This document shows positions 21,679-32,606 of a DNA stretch of 64,000 nucleotides, piece after piece. The notes under the pieces are model-generated. The model did no database searches. It was not told where the DNA came from and was given only the letters and a program-made list of their open reading frames with translations. Each line of letters starts with the position of its first letter. Position 1 is the stretch's first letter. This DNA comes from Hypomyces perniciosus (taxonomy: Eukaryota; Ascomycota; Sordariomycetes; Hypocreales; Hypocreaceae), in the NCBI GenBank assembly GCA_008477525.1, contig SPDT01000004.1, positions 2,728,001 through 2,792,000 on the forward strand, read 5' to 3'. Made by a program: the position numbers and the translations under genes.

Positions 21679-23041
21679 ATGGCGCCAAATGGAGCAAGGG
21701 CTCCCGAGTTACCGCCGCGGAATTTTGGCACTGAGACCAAGTTATCGGACCAGATCAGACTGCGTCGGTTTACTGAAGCGGTTTTGGACTCTCGACAGGA
21801 GGAACTCGAGGTCCAGGAAAAGGAAAATGTGAAACTATTAAGGAAGCTGGAATCGATGCAAAAGGAACTGCAAGAGACGCAAACTCTACTCGCTCAAGCC
21901 CGCAGCCAGTCCAAGGCAAAGTCGAAGGAGCTACAAGAGGCCAAGGACCGAATTTTTCGCCTCCAACCACAGAGGAAGGATATTACGGAGTCAGAAGCGC
22001 AAGAGGCCTACCGAAAACTATGTGGAAATGTGCAGCGATGGGTTGAGAACCGACTTGGGCCAATCTTAGACGACCTAGAAAGCGGCCGAGTAAAATCTCG
22101 ACCGAGTCCTACTCAAGTCACAAGATTCGTCTCTCTTCTCAGAGACCCAGCGAAGCGCTGTCTTAATGCCTCCGACTCCGACGAATTCCACATTATGGCG
22201 GTAATCATGTATTATTTGTGGATGGTCTTTTTTGCGAAGTCATTCTATTGCCCTCTAGATGATACTGATGGAGAAACCACTGCCACATGGATCGACGAAA
22301 TCGAGGGCGTCATGTCGAAATTGCCGAGAGGTATGAATTATTGTTGATATTGTTTCTTCGTGAGAACAAACACTGACAGCATTGGAGATGTGTCGCATTG
22401 CAGGGAATGGAGATGCGAAACGCTCACAACCTTGACAACTCAAAGTGCATTCAAATCGAGGAGATCATCGTATCTCAATCTAATTTCAGAAGATCTAACC
22501 ACCCTTCTATCAATGGTTGCACCCAAGACACCAACCACAGAACTCCAAAACTCCATTCGCAGAAGTATCATCGACCCAGCTGCGGACCTTGCACATCAAC
22601 TTCAACTCGCATCAAACATCTTCTCCTTGAAGTGGCCTGCACGAAGTGCCTGGTCGAGACTCGAGGTATATGAGTGCGTCAATCTCGCTAGCGATGGTCT
22701 GCCTCTGGATCTCAGCGGGACAAATGTATCCTCCGAGGCCCGTCGCAATGTCTCATACTTGTTCGATCTTGCTCCGGGCCTCTTCGTTGAGAGGATTGAG
22801 GCGGGTAAGAAGTCGGGTATGAAGACAGTTTGCAGACCAACAGTACTGGTCTATGCGGGAAATGATGACGAAGATGTTCCACAGATGTCGACGCTGACTA
22901 GATTCTTGTGGGACCACTCAAACACACCCCAGGAAGGGCCTCGCAAAAGTTCATCAGCACTAAAGAGTAAGATTCCTATTCCTCGCTGCCTTTTCCAACC
23001 TCTAATCTCACAACCTAGAACCCAACGGACGAAAAAAGTAA
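21679..23041 (+). CDS. Coiled-coil protein of unknown function, fungal-conserved type
   Basis: Three exons, 21679-22330, about 22388-22966 and 23019-23041, give 417 residues. Residues about 35-110 form a charged heptad-rich coiled coil (RQEELEVQEKENVKLLRKLE and onwards). The rest is a globular alpha-rich region with IDPAADLAHQLQLA and YLFDLAPGLFVERIE stretches that resemble uncharacterised Sordariomycete proteins. No catalytic motif is seen. Start: Met at 21679 (MAPNGARAPE) is preferred, but the frame is open 25 codons further upstream (21604). The first intron is uncertain. Its donor at 22331 (GTATGA) is clear, but the strong CAG acceptor at 22403 breaks the frame, and only a GAG acceptor at 22387 keeps it. 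The last intron (22967-23018) is clean and leads to a short basic tail. Confidence 0.65.
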
Positions 23042-23232
23042 AGACTCGATTTTTGCGGCAATATTCTGGACTTGGTGAAGCGAAATGTCAGCAGTGCTTC
23101 CCTGGAAGATGAAGATGAGACACCTATGAATAGAGTGCATCTAGACACCTACTTACATGTTGACTGGATCGGAGGTTACATCGCGGCTTCTCTACAAAAA
23201 TCACAGTTTCGCTCGCTTTCTGCTTCTCCTTA

Positions 23233-24207
23233 TCAAAATGACGGCCACCATCCCCAGCCCGAAATGTGTACCCCTTCAACCGTGATCATGGGAAGATCAT
23301 AGTATTGATTCACTGGCCGTGGGGGCAACGGTGGTGGCTGGTCCTTAGGGGCCGTGCCTTGATTCTTGCCATTGTCTTTTTTGGGAGGGTTTCTCGAGGG
23401 GGATCGCGGCACTGTTTGCTGCTGAGGTCGACTAACGGATCGTGCTTTGGGTGCCGGAGAAAGCTCATCGTACCGCGCAGGAGAAGCTAATTTCCTACCA
23501 CGACTTGCAGATGCTGCTTTACCCTTGGAGGTGCTGACGTCCGAACCGCTGAGACTTGATCCGGAAACCTCAGGGATAAAGGGGCGGATGCAATTGCGGA
23601 TGTAGTCCTCATCGATGCCCAGCGCCCTGGCGTCTGCAATGCCCAGGTTAATGCGCTTGACATATTCATCCCTGGGGTCGCTGTCCTCAATGTAATTTGG
23701 GTTGATGTAGATGAGCACGTTGTCCTCCCATTGCTGGGGATATTCTCCGCTATTTTTGGCTACACGCTTGACCTGCTTGCATACAGCCGCGGGTCCGCCC
23801 TTATCGACGATCCAAGAAATCGGACGGCGGTACAAGGCAATCTGGGCGTGATGAAGGAGCACAGTCATGTAGCGCTTGTTGTATGCATTCTTGGACACGC
23901 CCTCGTTGATGTCGAGCTTGGCCTCGTCTGTCTCGTCGATCTCATACACAAGGCCATCCACCCAATGGCCCTCAGCCTCTGTGACGTTGGCATATCCGCG
24001 CTCGTTGATCTGCCAGCGGTAGTTGGACAGGCGGGCCTTGCCGATGAATTTGCTATTGGGACATCGCCTGTTCATCTGCTTAATGTGCAGATTGCTGCCA
24101 TAGGCGAAGTAGTATTTGGTTGGCGGTGATTCAGCCGCTGCTGGCTGTTGCGGCTGCTGTTTCTTCTGCTTCTTCTTCGAGGATTGGCTGGAGGTGGCGG
24201 GTGCCAT
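23233..24207 (-). CDS. Gamma-glutamylcyclotransferase-like (AIG2/GGCT fold) protein
   Basis: A single exon of 324 residues. Residues 31-200 match the GGCT fold. The substrate-loop signature YYFAYGSNL lies at 32-40, and the likely catalytic Glu102 sits in LDINEG, the equivalent of the general-acid Glu of human GGCT. Enzymes of this fold cyclise a gamma-glutamyl residue to 5-oxoproline and so release the attached amine or peptide. The N-terminal 30 residues are Lys/Gln-rich. The C-terminal 115 residues are Ser/Pro-rich and basic with PPPLPPRP, a possible SH3 or WW ligand, and end in a hydrophobic GVHISGWGWWPSF. The gene is transcribed away from an amidoligase gene with about 1 kb between the starts. 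Its natural substrate is not known. Confidence 0.86.
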   Translation of the reverse strand: MAPATSSQSSKKKQKKQQPQQPAAAESPPTKYYFAYGSNLHIKQMNRRCPNSKFIGKARLSNYRWQINERGYANVTEAEGHWVDGLVYEIDETDEAKLDINEGVSKNAYNKRYMTVLLHHAQIALYRRPISWIVDKGGPAAVCKQVKRVAKNSGEYPQQWEDNVLIYINPNYIEDSDPRDEYVKRINLGIADARALGIDEDYIRNCIRPFIPEVSGSSLSGSDVSTSKGKAASASRGRKLASPARYDELSPAPKARSVSRPQQQTVPRSPSRNPPKKDNGKNQGTAPKDQPPPLPPRPVNQYYDLPMITVEGVHISGWGWWPSF

Positions 24208-25231
24208 GTGGATTGGATGGATGATATCAAAGAACGATATCAGATCGGCCGGATGGGCGTGAGACCGGAGAATCGGACGCTCCGAATGATATGCCGTGAA
24301 TTATTCTGTCAGAAGGATGGATGGTGGGACAATTTGTGCTCAGGTTGTCTCTCTGATCGTCCTACGGAGCACTGCCTATCATACATACTGCTCACTCACA
24401 TCCCTACAGCATGGTTGCAACATTACATCATTGATGCCATCAAGAGGCTGAGCGCAGGGCGGACTGCCGTCTTCTGCATTCATGGCCAGCCAACAGGAAT
24501 CCTCCGTATGGTGTAAGTGAAGCTGGCGGTTAGGTGAGTGGATCTCTGCTGATGATGCATACATACATACATGACGTTGGGCAGCAAAAAAGCGGCGGCG
24601 GCCACAAAACACGGACCAAGCGCCAATTACTATGCACCACGTCTTAGAGACAGGCTCCTTTGGGGCGAGGGATGATGATGATGAGGGAGCTTTTCCCCAG
24701 CGTGGCAGCGGGTTTCAGCAGCGGTCTCCCGTATGTACGGGGAACGCAGTCCGTAAGCCTGGCTGCCACGTTCGCTGCTCCACTAGGTCTGGATATGAGG
24801 CCCTCATTACATACCTGTCTGAGTAGTACCCGTCCTCTCCAAGGCAGGGAGCACAACAACAGGAGAAGAGGCGGACAACGAACAGGTGGCTGCGCAGGAG
24901 AATTGGCCCTGCTTTTGCCCACCTTACGCCCTGCATTCGCTAACAAAACGGTGAGCTTATGGAGAGGGAAAAGGGTCATGTGAATGACACGCCGACCTTG
25001 CATAGTGAATTGTTTTGTTTGAGGCCATCCCAGGAGTCGCATCGTCTGGCGGTGCACGGAACCACGACAGTCAGAGGATATCAACCTTCATTTTCTTCTT
25101 TCGTTCTCGTCCTCTTTTATTCTTCTCATTCACCAATTGCCCAGGCCGTATTATTATCGTGTAGCCTTGTTTTCGTTCGCCCTGCTCCTCCGTATTCCCC
25201 GACTTAGACCGCCGCCAATACCGCAGCCAAC
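24208..25231. promoter_or_regulatory. Shared divergent intergenic region, cyclotransferase/amidoligase
   Basis: 1,024 bp between two oppositely oriented start codons. Both genes must take their promoters from here. I see no coding sequence. CT-rich stretches precede the amidoligase start at 25232. Confidence 0.5.
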
Positions 25232-26407
25232 ATGGTGAAGCACTATAACTTCGGCGTTGAGATTGAGGCTGTCACCAAGCCTTATGGCAACGGCGAGAGC
25301 TTCACCAATGTGGATTGGTACCGCCAGTTGGCCCAGAAGCTGCGGAACCGAGGCATTCAAGCAGTCCACGATGATTGCTCCAAATACAGCAAGCATCCAG
25401 AATATTACGGCGGCAAATGGTTTGTCACGCGAGATGGTTCGCTGAAGCGGCCACGACCATTCGGTTAGTTCTTCATTCATCTGTCTATTCATCACATGCT
25501 ATCATAGTGTGATATGCACAACATACATGCCTGCAGAATTCACAAGGTGGCATGGAATACGAATACTAACCCGCACCTGCAATCCATAGTCTGCATGGAA
25601 GTCGTCTCCCCCAAGCTTGACACAACCCAAGCCGTCAGTCACATCATCTCCGATTTCTGGGAGGCCATGCGTGTGCACTTCAAGCCCCAAAAGGACATCT
25701 CATGCGGTGGTCACGTCCACGTCACACCCGTCAACCTCAAGGACAAGTTCTCTTTTAAGTCACTCAAGAAAATTGCCTTTGCCACTGCCGTCTACGAGGA
25801 CTTTGTCGCCTCCATCTTGCCGCCCTCTCGTCAAGAAAACCAGTACTGCCGCATGAACAGCCAGTCTGTCGAGTCGGGCCTTCGCGAGGCGCTGCTCTGG
25901 GGCAAGGACACCATATCGCTGCATAGGGTAGCAGTGGAGATCAAGGCGAAGAACAGAAAGGAGGACTTGTACTATTATATGCAGGGGAATCGATATGTGC
26001 TGTGGAACTTCCAGAACATCTTCCCGCATCCAAAGACAGGCCGGTGTACGGGGACGGTTGAATTCCGTGGCGGGAATCAGTTCCTCAACACAAAGGGCAT
26101 GTTGGCCTGGGTTGCGTTCGTCTTGGGGTTCATCACCCTGGCAATAGAAGAGGTGAGTTTTCCCCCTGTCCCTTTCTTTTTTCCCTTTCTTTTTACGAAT
26201 TACGAATATCGTCTTGATGAACTCGTCTCACTTATAAAATCCCTCGTCTAGGATCTCATCAACACTTTTTCTTCATATGTCCCTCCTGAGGATCCCAGTT
26301 TCCCTCATCATCTTGAGCAGTGGTGGAGGCGCATCCGCCGAGCAGCAAGAAAATCTCACATGAGCAGACACCTTCCCGAGACCTACAAAGATATGCTAAC
26401 AAAATAA
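25232..26407 (+). CDS. Putative amidoligase (COOH-NH2 ligase, Amidoligase_2 family)
   Basis: Exons are 25232-25463, 25590-26152 and 26252-26407, giving 316 residues. The family belongs to the glutamine synthetase/GCS2-like fold and uses ATP to form an amide between a carboxylate and an amine. The sequence shows the metal/ATP strand FGVEIEA near the start, W-x-x-RDGSL followed by CMEVVSPKL, SCGGHVHVTP and TVEFRGGNQF, all in the usual order. There is no signal peptide or membrane segment, so it should act in the cytosol. The first intron (25464-25589) has a perfect TACTAAC branch site. The gene is divergent from a GGCT-like cyclotransferase. In bacteria amidoligases of this kind are often coded beside such cyclotransferases, which suggests one peptide or metabolite modification system. 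Substrate unknown. Confidence 0.88.
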
Positions 26408-26808
26408 GTATCACATTCCTTTCTCACTCTTTTCTTCTCCTTTTTTTCCTTCCTTTTAGGGTATTCCACTTTATATACATACTGCGGGTTGGCAAAACAG
26501 GACTTTTCATATCCCGGTGCGTTAGAAAACAGCAGGCCAGCCAGACTTATGGGCATCTACGGAGTTTGTTCTTTTAGGTAAGGTACGTTGGGTTAAAACT
26601 GGACTGGGAACTGCAAAATAAAAGGGTAAAAAAGGGCACACGACAGCAGGTAACGCTTGATGAGCGCAGGAACCATATGATCCATATGACTTTTCTTTTC
26701 TTTTTTGATGTCATTGAGTATGTAACGTTTATTTGTTTATCAAGGAAACTAAAAGAAAGATGAATTCATGCCTGCCATAAAAAAAACGCCTGGTTGTATA
26801 TACATCCG
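26408..26808. other. Convergent intergenic
   Basis: 3' regions of the amidoligase and carboxylase genes. No gene is seen. Confidence 0.4.
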
Positions 26809-29087
26809 TTATGATGATTCCTCTTTGCTCGCGTCCTCTTCGAACAGAACAAGTATAGTTCCGGCTTTGCAGATATCCTGTGGAATTCTTTTAGTTGACG
26901 GATTCAGAGACTTGTATCTGTATAGGAAACTTACTCCTTCTTGATGTGCCAGCTTCTTAATCACACCGTCCTGCGGCGATCGAATCACTGTCTCCATCTT
27001 CATCGACTCGATTCTATAAGCCTGTTAGTCCACGGTCGCATCATTATCATCACGAAGCCGACAAGTACTCACACAACAAGAGGGGTGCCCTTCTTTACTG
27101 TTTGTCCCTCCTCAACTTCATTCTTCAGAATCTTGCACGGCATTGGCGCCGCCACAGAGGCAGTAACCTCTTTCAGGCCCAGTGCCTTCTCATACCATTT
27201 GGGGGGCAGGAGAGCAAGATCCGTCTTGACGCCATGCTGGAAAATGGTGATCTTGGTGTCGTTAGTGTCGGGTTGTGGCACCACAGTAGAGTGGATGCGC
27301 TCTGCGGGAAATCGTGACTGCAACTTCGTCACGGCGCCTTCAAACGCGGGCTCGCTAACAACGTTGGTGAAGATCTCAAGCTCCTCGCCCTCTCGGATGA
27401 CGACGATGTCGTAGAGATTGTGTCCGACCTGGGCCACGCTGGCTTCCACAACTTTGCCTTCTTGCTCACTGTAGCCGTCCAGAATCTTGAAGGCTACCAT
27501 GCGGTTACTAGTAGCACGCGCCTCGCCAAAACCCAAGGCATGTCCATGAGGGGCATTGCTGCTCTTGACTTGATTGCTCAAGACGCCCAGCGCCGCCTGA
27601 GCAAAGACTTCGCCATTAATGCGTCTAGGCTTGAACAAGTCATCTCTCCACTTGTCGATGAAGCCAGTCTCGACATCACCGGCAATGAACGCTTCAGAGG
27701 CGCACAGCCGTTTGAGAAACTCGACGTTGGTGCTAACCCCCACAATCTCAAAAGCACGCAATGCCGTGGCGAGTTTGGCAATGGCCGTTTCACGGGTATC
27801 GCCTCGGACAATGAGCTTGGCAATCATTCCATCGTATGCCTCTGAAACGACACTGCCAGTGCCGAAACCCCAGTCCAGACGGATGTCCTCATCAGCCTGG
27901 ACAGACTCTAGGAGAACGGCATGCACCAGCTTGCCGGAATCAGGCATAAACCCCTTTTCGGGGTTCTCTGCATAGACACGAGCCTCAATGGCAGCGCCTC
28001 TCTGGTTCATCCTCTCCTCAACTTCGTTCTGGGTTAGAGGCAGCTTCTCGCCCGCTGCGATTCGGAATTGCCACTCCACCAGGTCCAGACCCGTCACCAT
28101 CTCAGTGACAGGGTGTTCGACCTGCAATCTGGTGTTCATTTCCATGAAGTAGAACTTGCCGCTGTCCTTGTCCAGAATAAACTCAACGGTGCCAGCACCA
28201 ACGTATCCGACAGCTTCCGCAGCCTTCCGAGCCTTGTCCCAGAGGTCTTGTCTCGTCGCTTCGTCAAGATCCGGCGCGGGCGACTCCTCAAGCACCTTCT
28301 GGTGCCTTCTCTGGATACTGCAGTCTCGCTCTCCCAGAGCGACGGTGTTGCCGTACTTGTCGGCAAAGACTTGAACTTCCACATGTCGTGGCCGCACAAT
28401 GTACTTCTCCACAAGCATGACTTCTCCGCCCTCGCCGAACGAAGCTTTAGCCTCGGCTCTGGCACTCTTCAGCTGCGCCGTGAACTCCTCCTCCTTCATC
28501 ACGATTCTCATGCCCTTACCACCACCGCCCCGCACACTCTTGAGCAAGACAGGGAAAGTAACCTGCTTCGCATGAGCTAGCAGCTGCTCCTCACCCTGCT
28601 CTGAGCCATGGTATCCAGGAACACAGGGAACATTTGCGGCGTTCATAATCTCCTTACTCCTCGCCTTATTACCCATGTCCGCCATTGCCGTCGCCGGCGG
28701 TCCCACAAACACGATGCCCTCCTCCTCGCACCGCTCCGCAAACTTGTAGTTCTCGGATAGGAACCCATAGCCAGGATGCAGAGCTTGAATGCCATGCTTC
28801 TTCGCCAAGGCAATGATCTTCTCGCCGTCGAGATAGCCATTGGCCGGGCCTAGACCAAGGGACTGGAACCCGGAGGAGGCATGCCACGAAGTAGCGTCGA
28901 CATCGGTGTAGACGGTGGTGGCCTTGATTCCCATGCGCTCCGCTGTCCGGTTGATTCGAATGGCGATCTCGCCTCGATTGGCGATGAGCACAGAGCTCAG
29001 AGCGCTGGCTTTGGGGGCAGAGGACGATGTCGAGAGGTATCGAGGGACAGGCCTCAAAGCGAGGCGATTGGCCCTAAGAGAACGCAT
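26809..29087 (-). CDS. mccA: Methylcrotonyl-CoA carboxylase alpha (biotin) subunit, mitochondrial
   Basis: Exons 29087-27073, 27013-26935 and 26877-26809 give 720 residues. The enzyme carboxylates 3-methylcrotonyl-CoA in leucine breakdown. An Arg/Ser-rich presequence (about 28 residues) precedes the biotin carboxylase N-terminal motif VLIANRGEIAIR. The ATP-grasp region shows RGGGGKGMR and the active-site motif MNTRLQVEHPVTE. A BT-like linker follows, then the biotinyl domain (APMPCK) with the biotin-carrying Lys677 in ESMKMET. The two short introns cut the biotinyl domain, one right before ESMKM. The start at 29087 is chosen over an upstream in-frame start at 29297 because it begins the targeting peptide. 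In several fungi mccA, mccB and the isovaleryl-CoA dehydrogenase gene are clustered, but here neither partner is next to it. Confidence 0.95.
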
Positions 29088-29467
29088 GGTTACGATCCGC
29101 CAGAGGGTATCTTGACAACTATCGGTGAGTTTGGTCTTGCCGCCACAGCCCTCATGAACAATTGAGTTGGGAAGAACGAAAGAATTTGTCGACTCTGATC
29201 CAAGTTCTCTCCGAGGGCAGGTTGTCGGATAGACGACACTGACCGCGGGGAACCGAGAACCGAGAGTAGCCGCACCGGTCCAACTCGCCGACGTCACCCA
29301 CGCTCAGCCGCTCTCACAATCAACGATCCCCGGACGATGACTAAGCGCATTTCCCCCACCCCCACGCGGCTCTTGGCCGTTGGGTTGATGAAATGTTCCG
29401 ATAGTCCCAACATCGACGTCACCCATAGCTCTGACAGCTGATTTCCCATCTCAGCATACAAACCACC
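29088..29467. promoter_or_regulatory. Divergent intergenic region
   Basis: 380 bp between the divergent starts of mccA and the PNPOx-like gene. No further feature is recognised. Confidence 0.4.
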
Positions 29468-30315
29468 ATGGACATGATCCCCTTGAATTACGAAGCCTCA
29501 GAAGGCGATACAAATAAGCAAGAAACAAGAACATTGCCTCCAGAGGTGGTCCAATGTCTTGAAAATGCTCGATTTGTACGTTCCTCGCCATCACCGCCCG
29601 CCCGCTCCGAGTGCGTCCTCCGGCCTGGCTGGACGAAACTGATACGTGGATATTCATAGCTTCATCTTGCAACATGCACGGATAACGTGCCTCACGTCTC
29701 CCTCATGAACTACACTTACCTCCCCTCCTCCCCATACTCCTCCTCTCCCGTCATCATCATGACCACAAACCCCGCCTCGCGGAAGACAATTAACATCGTC
29801 GCAAACCCCGACGTCTCCCTCCTCGTCCACGACTGTAAGTTCCTACGCCCTCCTATATAAACAGCAGACTCTTCAATGCGGCCTTTATACTGAGTTCCAT
29901 GATATTAGGGGTCTCCCACCGACCGCCGACTCAAGGCCGCCGTCCCTCCGGCGGATCCCCCGGACCCGAACACCGATCCAGCCTCGCCTCCCTTCTCCTC
30001 AACCTCAACACATCAGCCGTGTCGAGCATCAGCGCTACCATAGGAGGTGCCGCACGGATAGCCCCCATTGGCTCAGAGGAAGAGAAGTTCTACGTGGAGC
30101 AGCATCTGGAGAACAACACCTTCGAGGAAGGTGTACCGCTCTTCCGACAGGCAAGCAATGCAGGCGAGGATGGGCGGACAAGTCACTTCGTGGCTGGCGA
30201 GGAAGTCAGAGTGATTATTGTTGATATTCGGAATGTAAGGATCAGTGACTGGAAGGGGACGGTTAGGGACTGGGCGTTGGTCTCGGATGAGGGAATGCTC
30301 AACGGTGCGGCCTAG
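29468..30315 (+). CDS. Pyridoxamine 5'-phosphate oxidase-like (FMN-binding split barrel) protein
   Basis: Exons 29468-29575, 29660-29834 and 29909-30315 give 229 residues. The N-terminal half carries the split-barrel pattern: LPPEVVQCLENARFLHLAT, a PHVSLMNYTYL strand and IIMTTNPASRKTINI followed by NPDVSLLVHDW. This matches the fungal PNPOx-like group related to yeast YLR456W/YPR172W. Members bind FMN or a related cofactor. Pyridoxine oxidase activity has not been shown for this group, so the biochemical role is open. There is no targeting signal. All three exons join in frame. Confidence 0.85.
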
Positions 30316-30765
30316 TGGCAGGTTAGGTATAATGTCCGGTTATGAATATCCGGCTATGATGTATGAAAGATGATATCTAGATACAGACATGACGAGTAGG
30401 AGCAAGATTGATTGTTGCGCAGTTTCGTTGATCGTTTGACAAGTAAGACTATGTTACAATCTGGACAGCTGATCCCAAGCAAACCCCAGAGAATTAGCTT
30501 TTGCTCCCCTTGGCAAAATATTGTTTTTTTGACATTTTGATCTGAACCCCAGTCCATCTGTGGTTCATTCAATCTGAGTTTGGCTCATCCAGAGAATTTG
30601 GACATTTCCTTCTATCCCGATAATAAAATGGTATGATGTGTTTCACCCGCTGACATGCCCACGAACGCCAATGACCCTTGAAGAAAAATGGAAATCCCAA
30701 CCCAGCAATTTAGTATCCCTCATGAATACATCCAGCCATCATTACAACAACAAAAGAAAGGGTCC
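30316..30765. other. Convergent intergenic
   Basis: 450 bp of 3' flanks, nothing recognised. Confidence 0.4.
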
Positions 30766-32606
30766 TCAATTTACCGCCCATTCAATGACTTCCAGGGCCA
30801 TCATGACAAGAATGAGTGTGGATGGAAGAATCCTAAAAATTGTCAGCAAACAAACGTTGACTCATGCTAAACTTGGAAGGCACACTCACCAGATAACATA
30901 ACTGTGGAAAAGGATTCTCCCCATCGTCTTCTCATACACGTTGTTGATTTGGCAGATCTGTGCCAGTTGAAGCGCGCTCGGCGCACCAGTCAGGAGAAAG
31001 CAAACCACGATGAAAATAGGATCGTCCAGAATGCTGATGGGCACATATTTCGCCGCGAGGGCCAAGATAGGAGCCATGATGCAGGTTGGCAGAACCATGC
31101 GGCTCAGGAGCGATGCAACCAAGAGCTTATTTCCAATATTTTCCTCCTCAGGGTCAAGAGCAACATCTGTCGCCATGGTATTGCGTGCCAGATTGGCGCC
31201 GAGGACGACCAAAATCAACGGTACGGCAACGTCTCCACTGGATTGGACAGCGTTGGTAACGCTGTTCCGAACAAATGAGCCGTCCTCAAAGAACAGTTGC
31301 TGTAACTTCGGGATTGAGGCGACCAGAACAGCAATGAGCATGGCCCACAGTGGGGGATTCATGAACTCCCAGATAAAGGTGCCTGTTTTGACGACTGACT
31401 TCTTCAGGAACGAAAGAAAGATTTGAACAGGCCGGGGACATCCCTGATACAAGTGGTTAAAGGTTGCAACCAATTTATCTGAGGACGAAGCAAGGAATTT
31501 TTTCGGTTTTGCTAGGGTGCGACCGAACATCCCCTTGTTCAGGTCCTCATCGCTTTGGGTACGGATTCGGGGGAAGGAAAGAATGGCGGTGTCGGTGACA
31601 CTTTCGGAAGGATGATGATGGTCGCCGTTAAGACTGACTGGGCTCTTAAATTTGCTCTTCTTGGGGCGTAGGTAGTCGGTGTCATCATCGCTTGAAGAAT
31701 CGGCTAGGGATGCCCTAGAAGTGCTAGCAAGTGGTGTTCGGCCAGCGGGCACATACAGCTCAGAGTCGTTGCTATCGTCATCTTCCGTGTCACCGTCCAG
31801 GACATCGATGAGAGCTTCTGTTTCATGCTCGTCGTGCTCCTCGTCTTCGTACCGGGATTGGCCTTCTTCGGCAATCTGAGCAATGTATTCGGGATATTTG
31901 CCTTTGGGGGCCAATAGAACGTGATAACCCCAACTCCATCTCACCAGCTGGCCTAGTTGCTGAAAGATGAGGAGATATAGAATGCCACGAGCACCGACCT
32001 CATTATCGTTGTCGCCTGGAATCCTGTCCCAATGAAGTCCCTTGATGGTCTGCGAGAGTGAGAGGACCAAAGAAATAGGCAGCGAGTTGGAGTTGCCAAA
32101 GACGCCCATGGCTGTCACGAAGTTGGAGGCTCTCTTGTTAAATCGGAATGCTTTGGCAACCAGAACGGAGACAATCCATGATACTAATGTTTGGACCAAG
32201 AAGATGATAGGAATAATAGCAAGTTCGGAAAGCTTTTCGGCGTTGAGCTGCGAGGCCAATTTGGTGAAGACTGCGCGAAGGTTAGATCCAAATCTAGGGC
32301 AAAGGGGCCAGACAAGAAAATAGGTGACGTACTTAGACATGGCGTGAATAGCATCACATTGAGATTAGCCAGGAATTTTTGTTTATCGACATCGAAGTGG
32401 CCGAGTCGCGCGACAATGTATCCAGGCAAGCTCACACACACAACTTCCAGGACGGCTTCGAAAACGAGGAGACAGAGATGAGGAATGGACGGGTGCGACG
32501 GAGAAGGGTTTTCGAAGACCTTCAACGGCAGGTCGTAGGCATCCTGGGCCAACCTCACCAGCCGATACGATGTCGGCGACGTGAGGGAAGCCGAAAGATC
32601 CATCAA
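30766..32606 (-). CDS. Auxin efflux carrier-like (PIN-like) membrane transporter
   Basis: Exons 32606-32333, 32270-30890 and 30832-30766 give 573 residues. The N-terminal helices include VFEAVLEVVCVSLPGYIVARLG and LFTPCLIFTKLAS, the conserved Pro-containing pair of the family. Five or so helices are followed by a long, acidic, Ser-rich cytosolic loop (about residues 205-370), then five C-terminal helices with the NPPLWAML motif. Fungal members (related to yeast YLR152C and YBR287W) lie in the ER or other endomembranes and their substrate is unsettled. The last exon adds a helix (WILPSTLILVMMALEVIEWA). Without it the frame would stop at 30886, so the short form would lose the final membrane segment. 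The donor at 30889 is GTGAGT. Confidence 0.9.
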
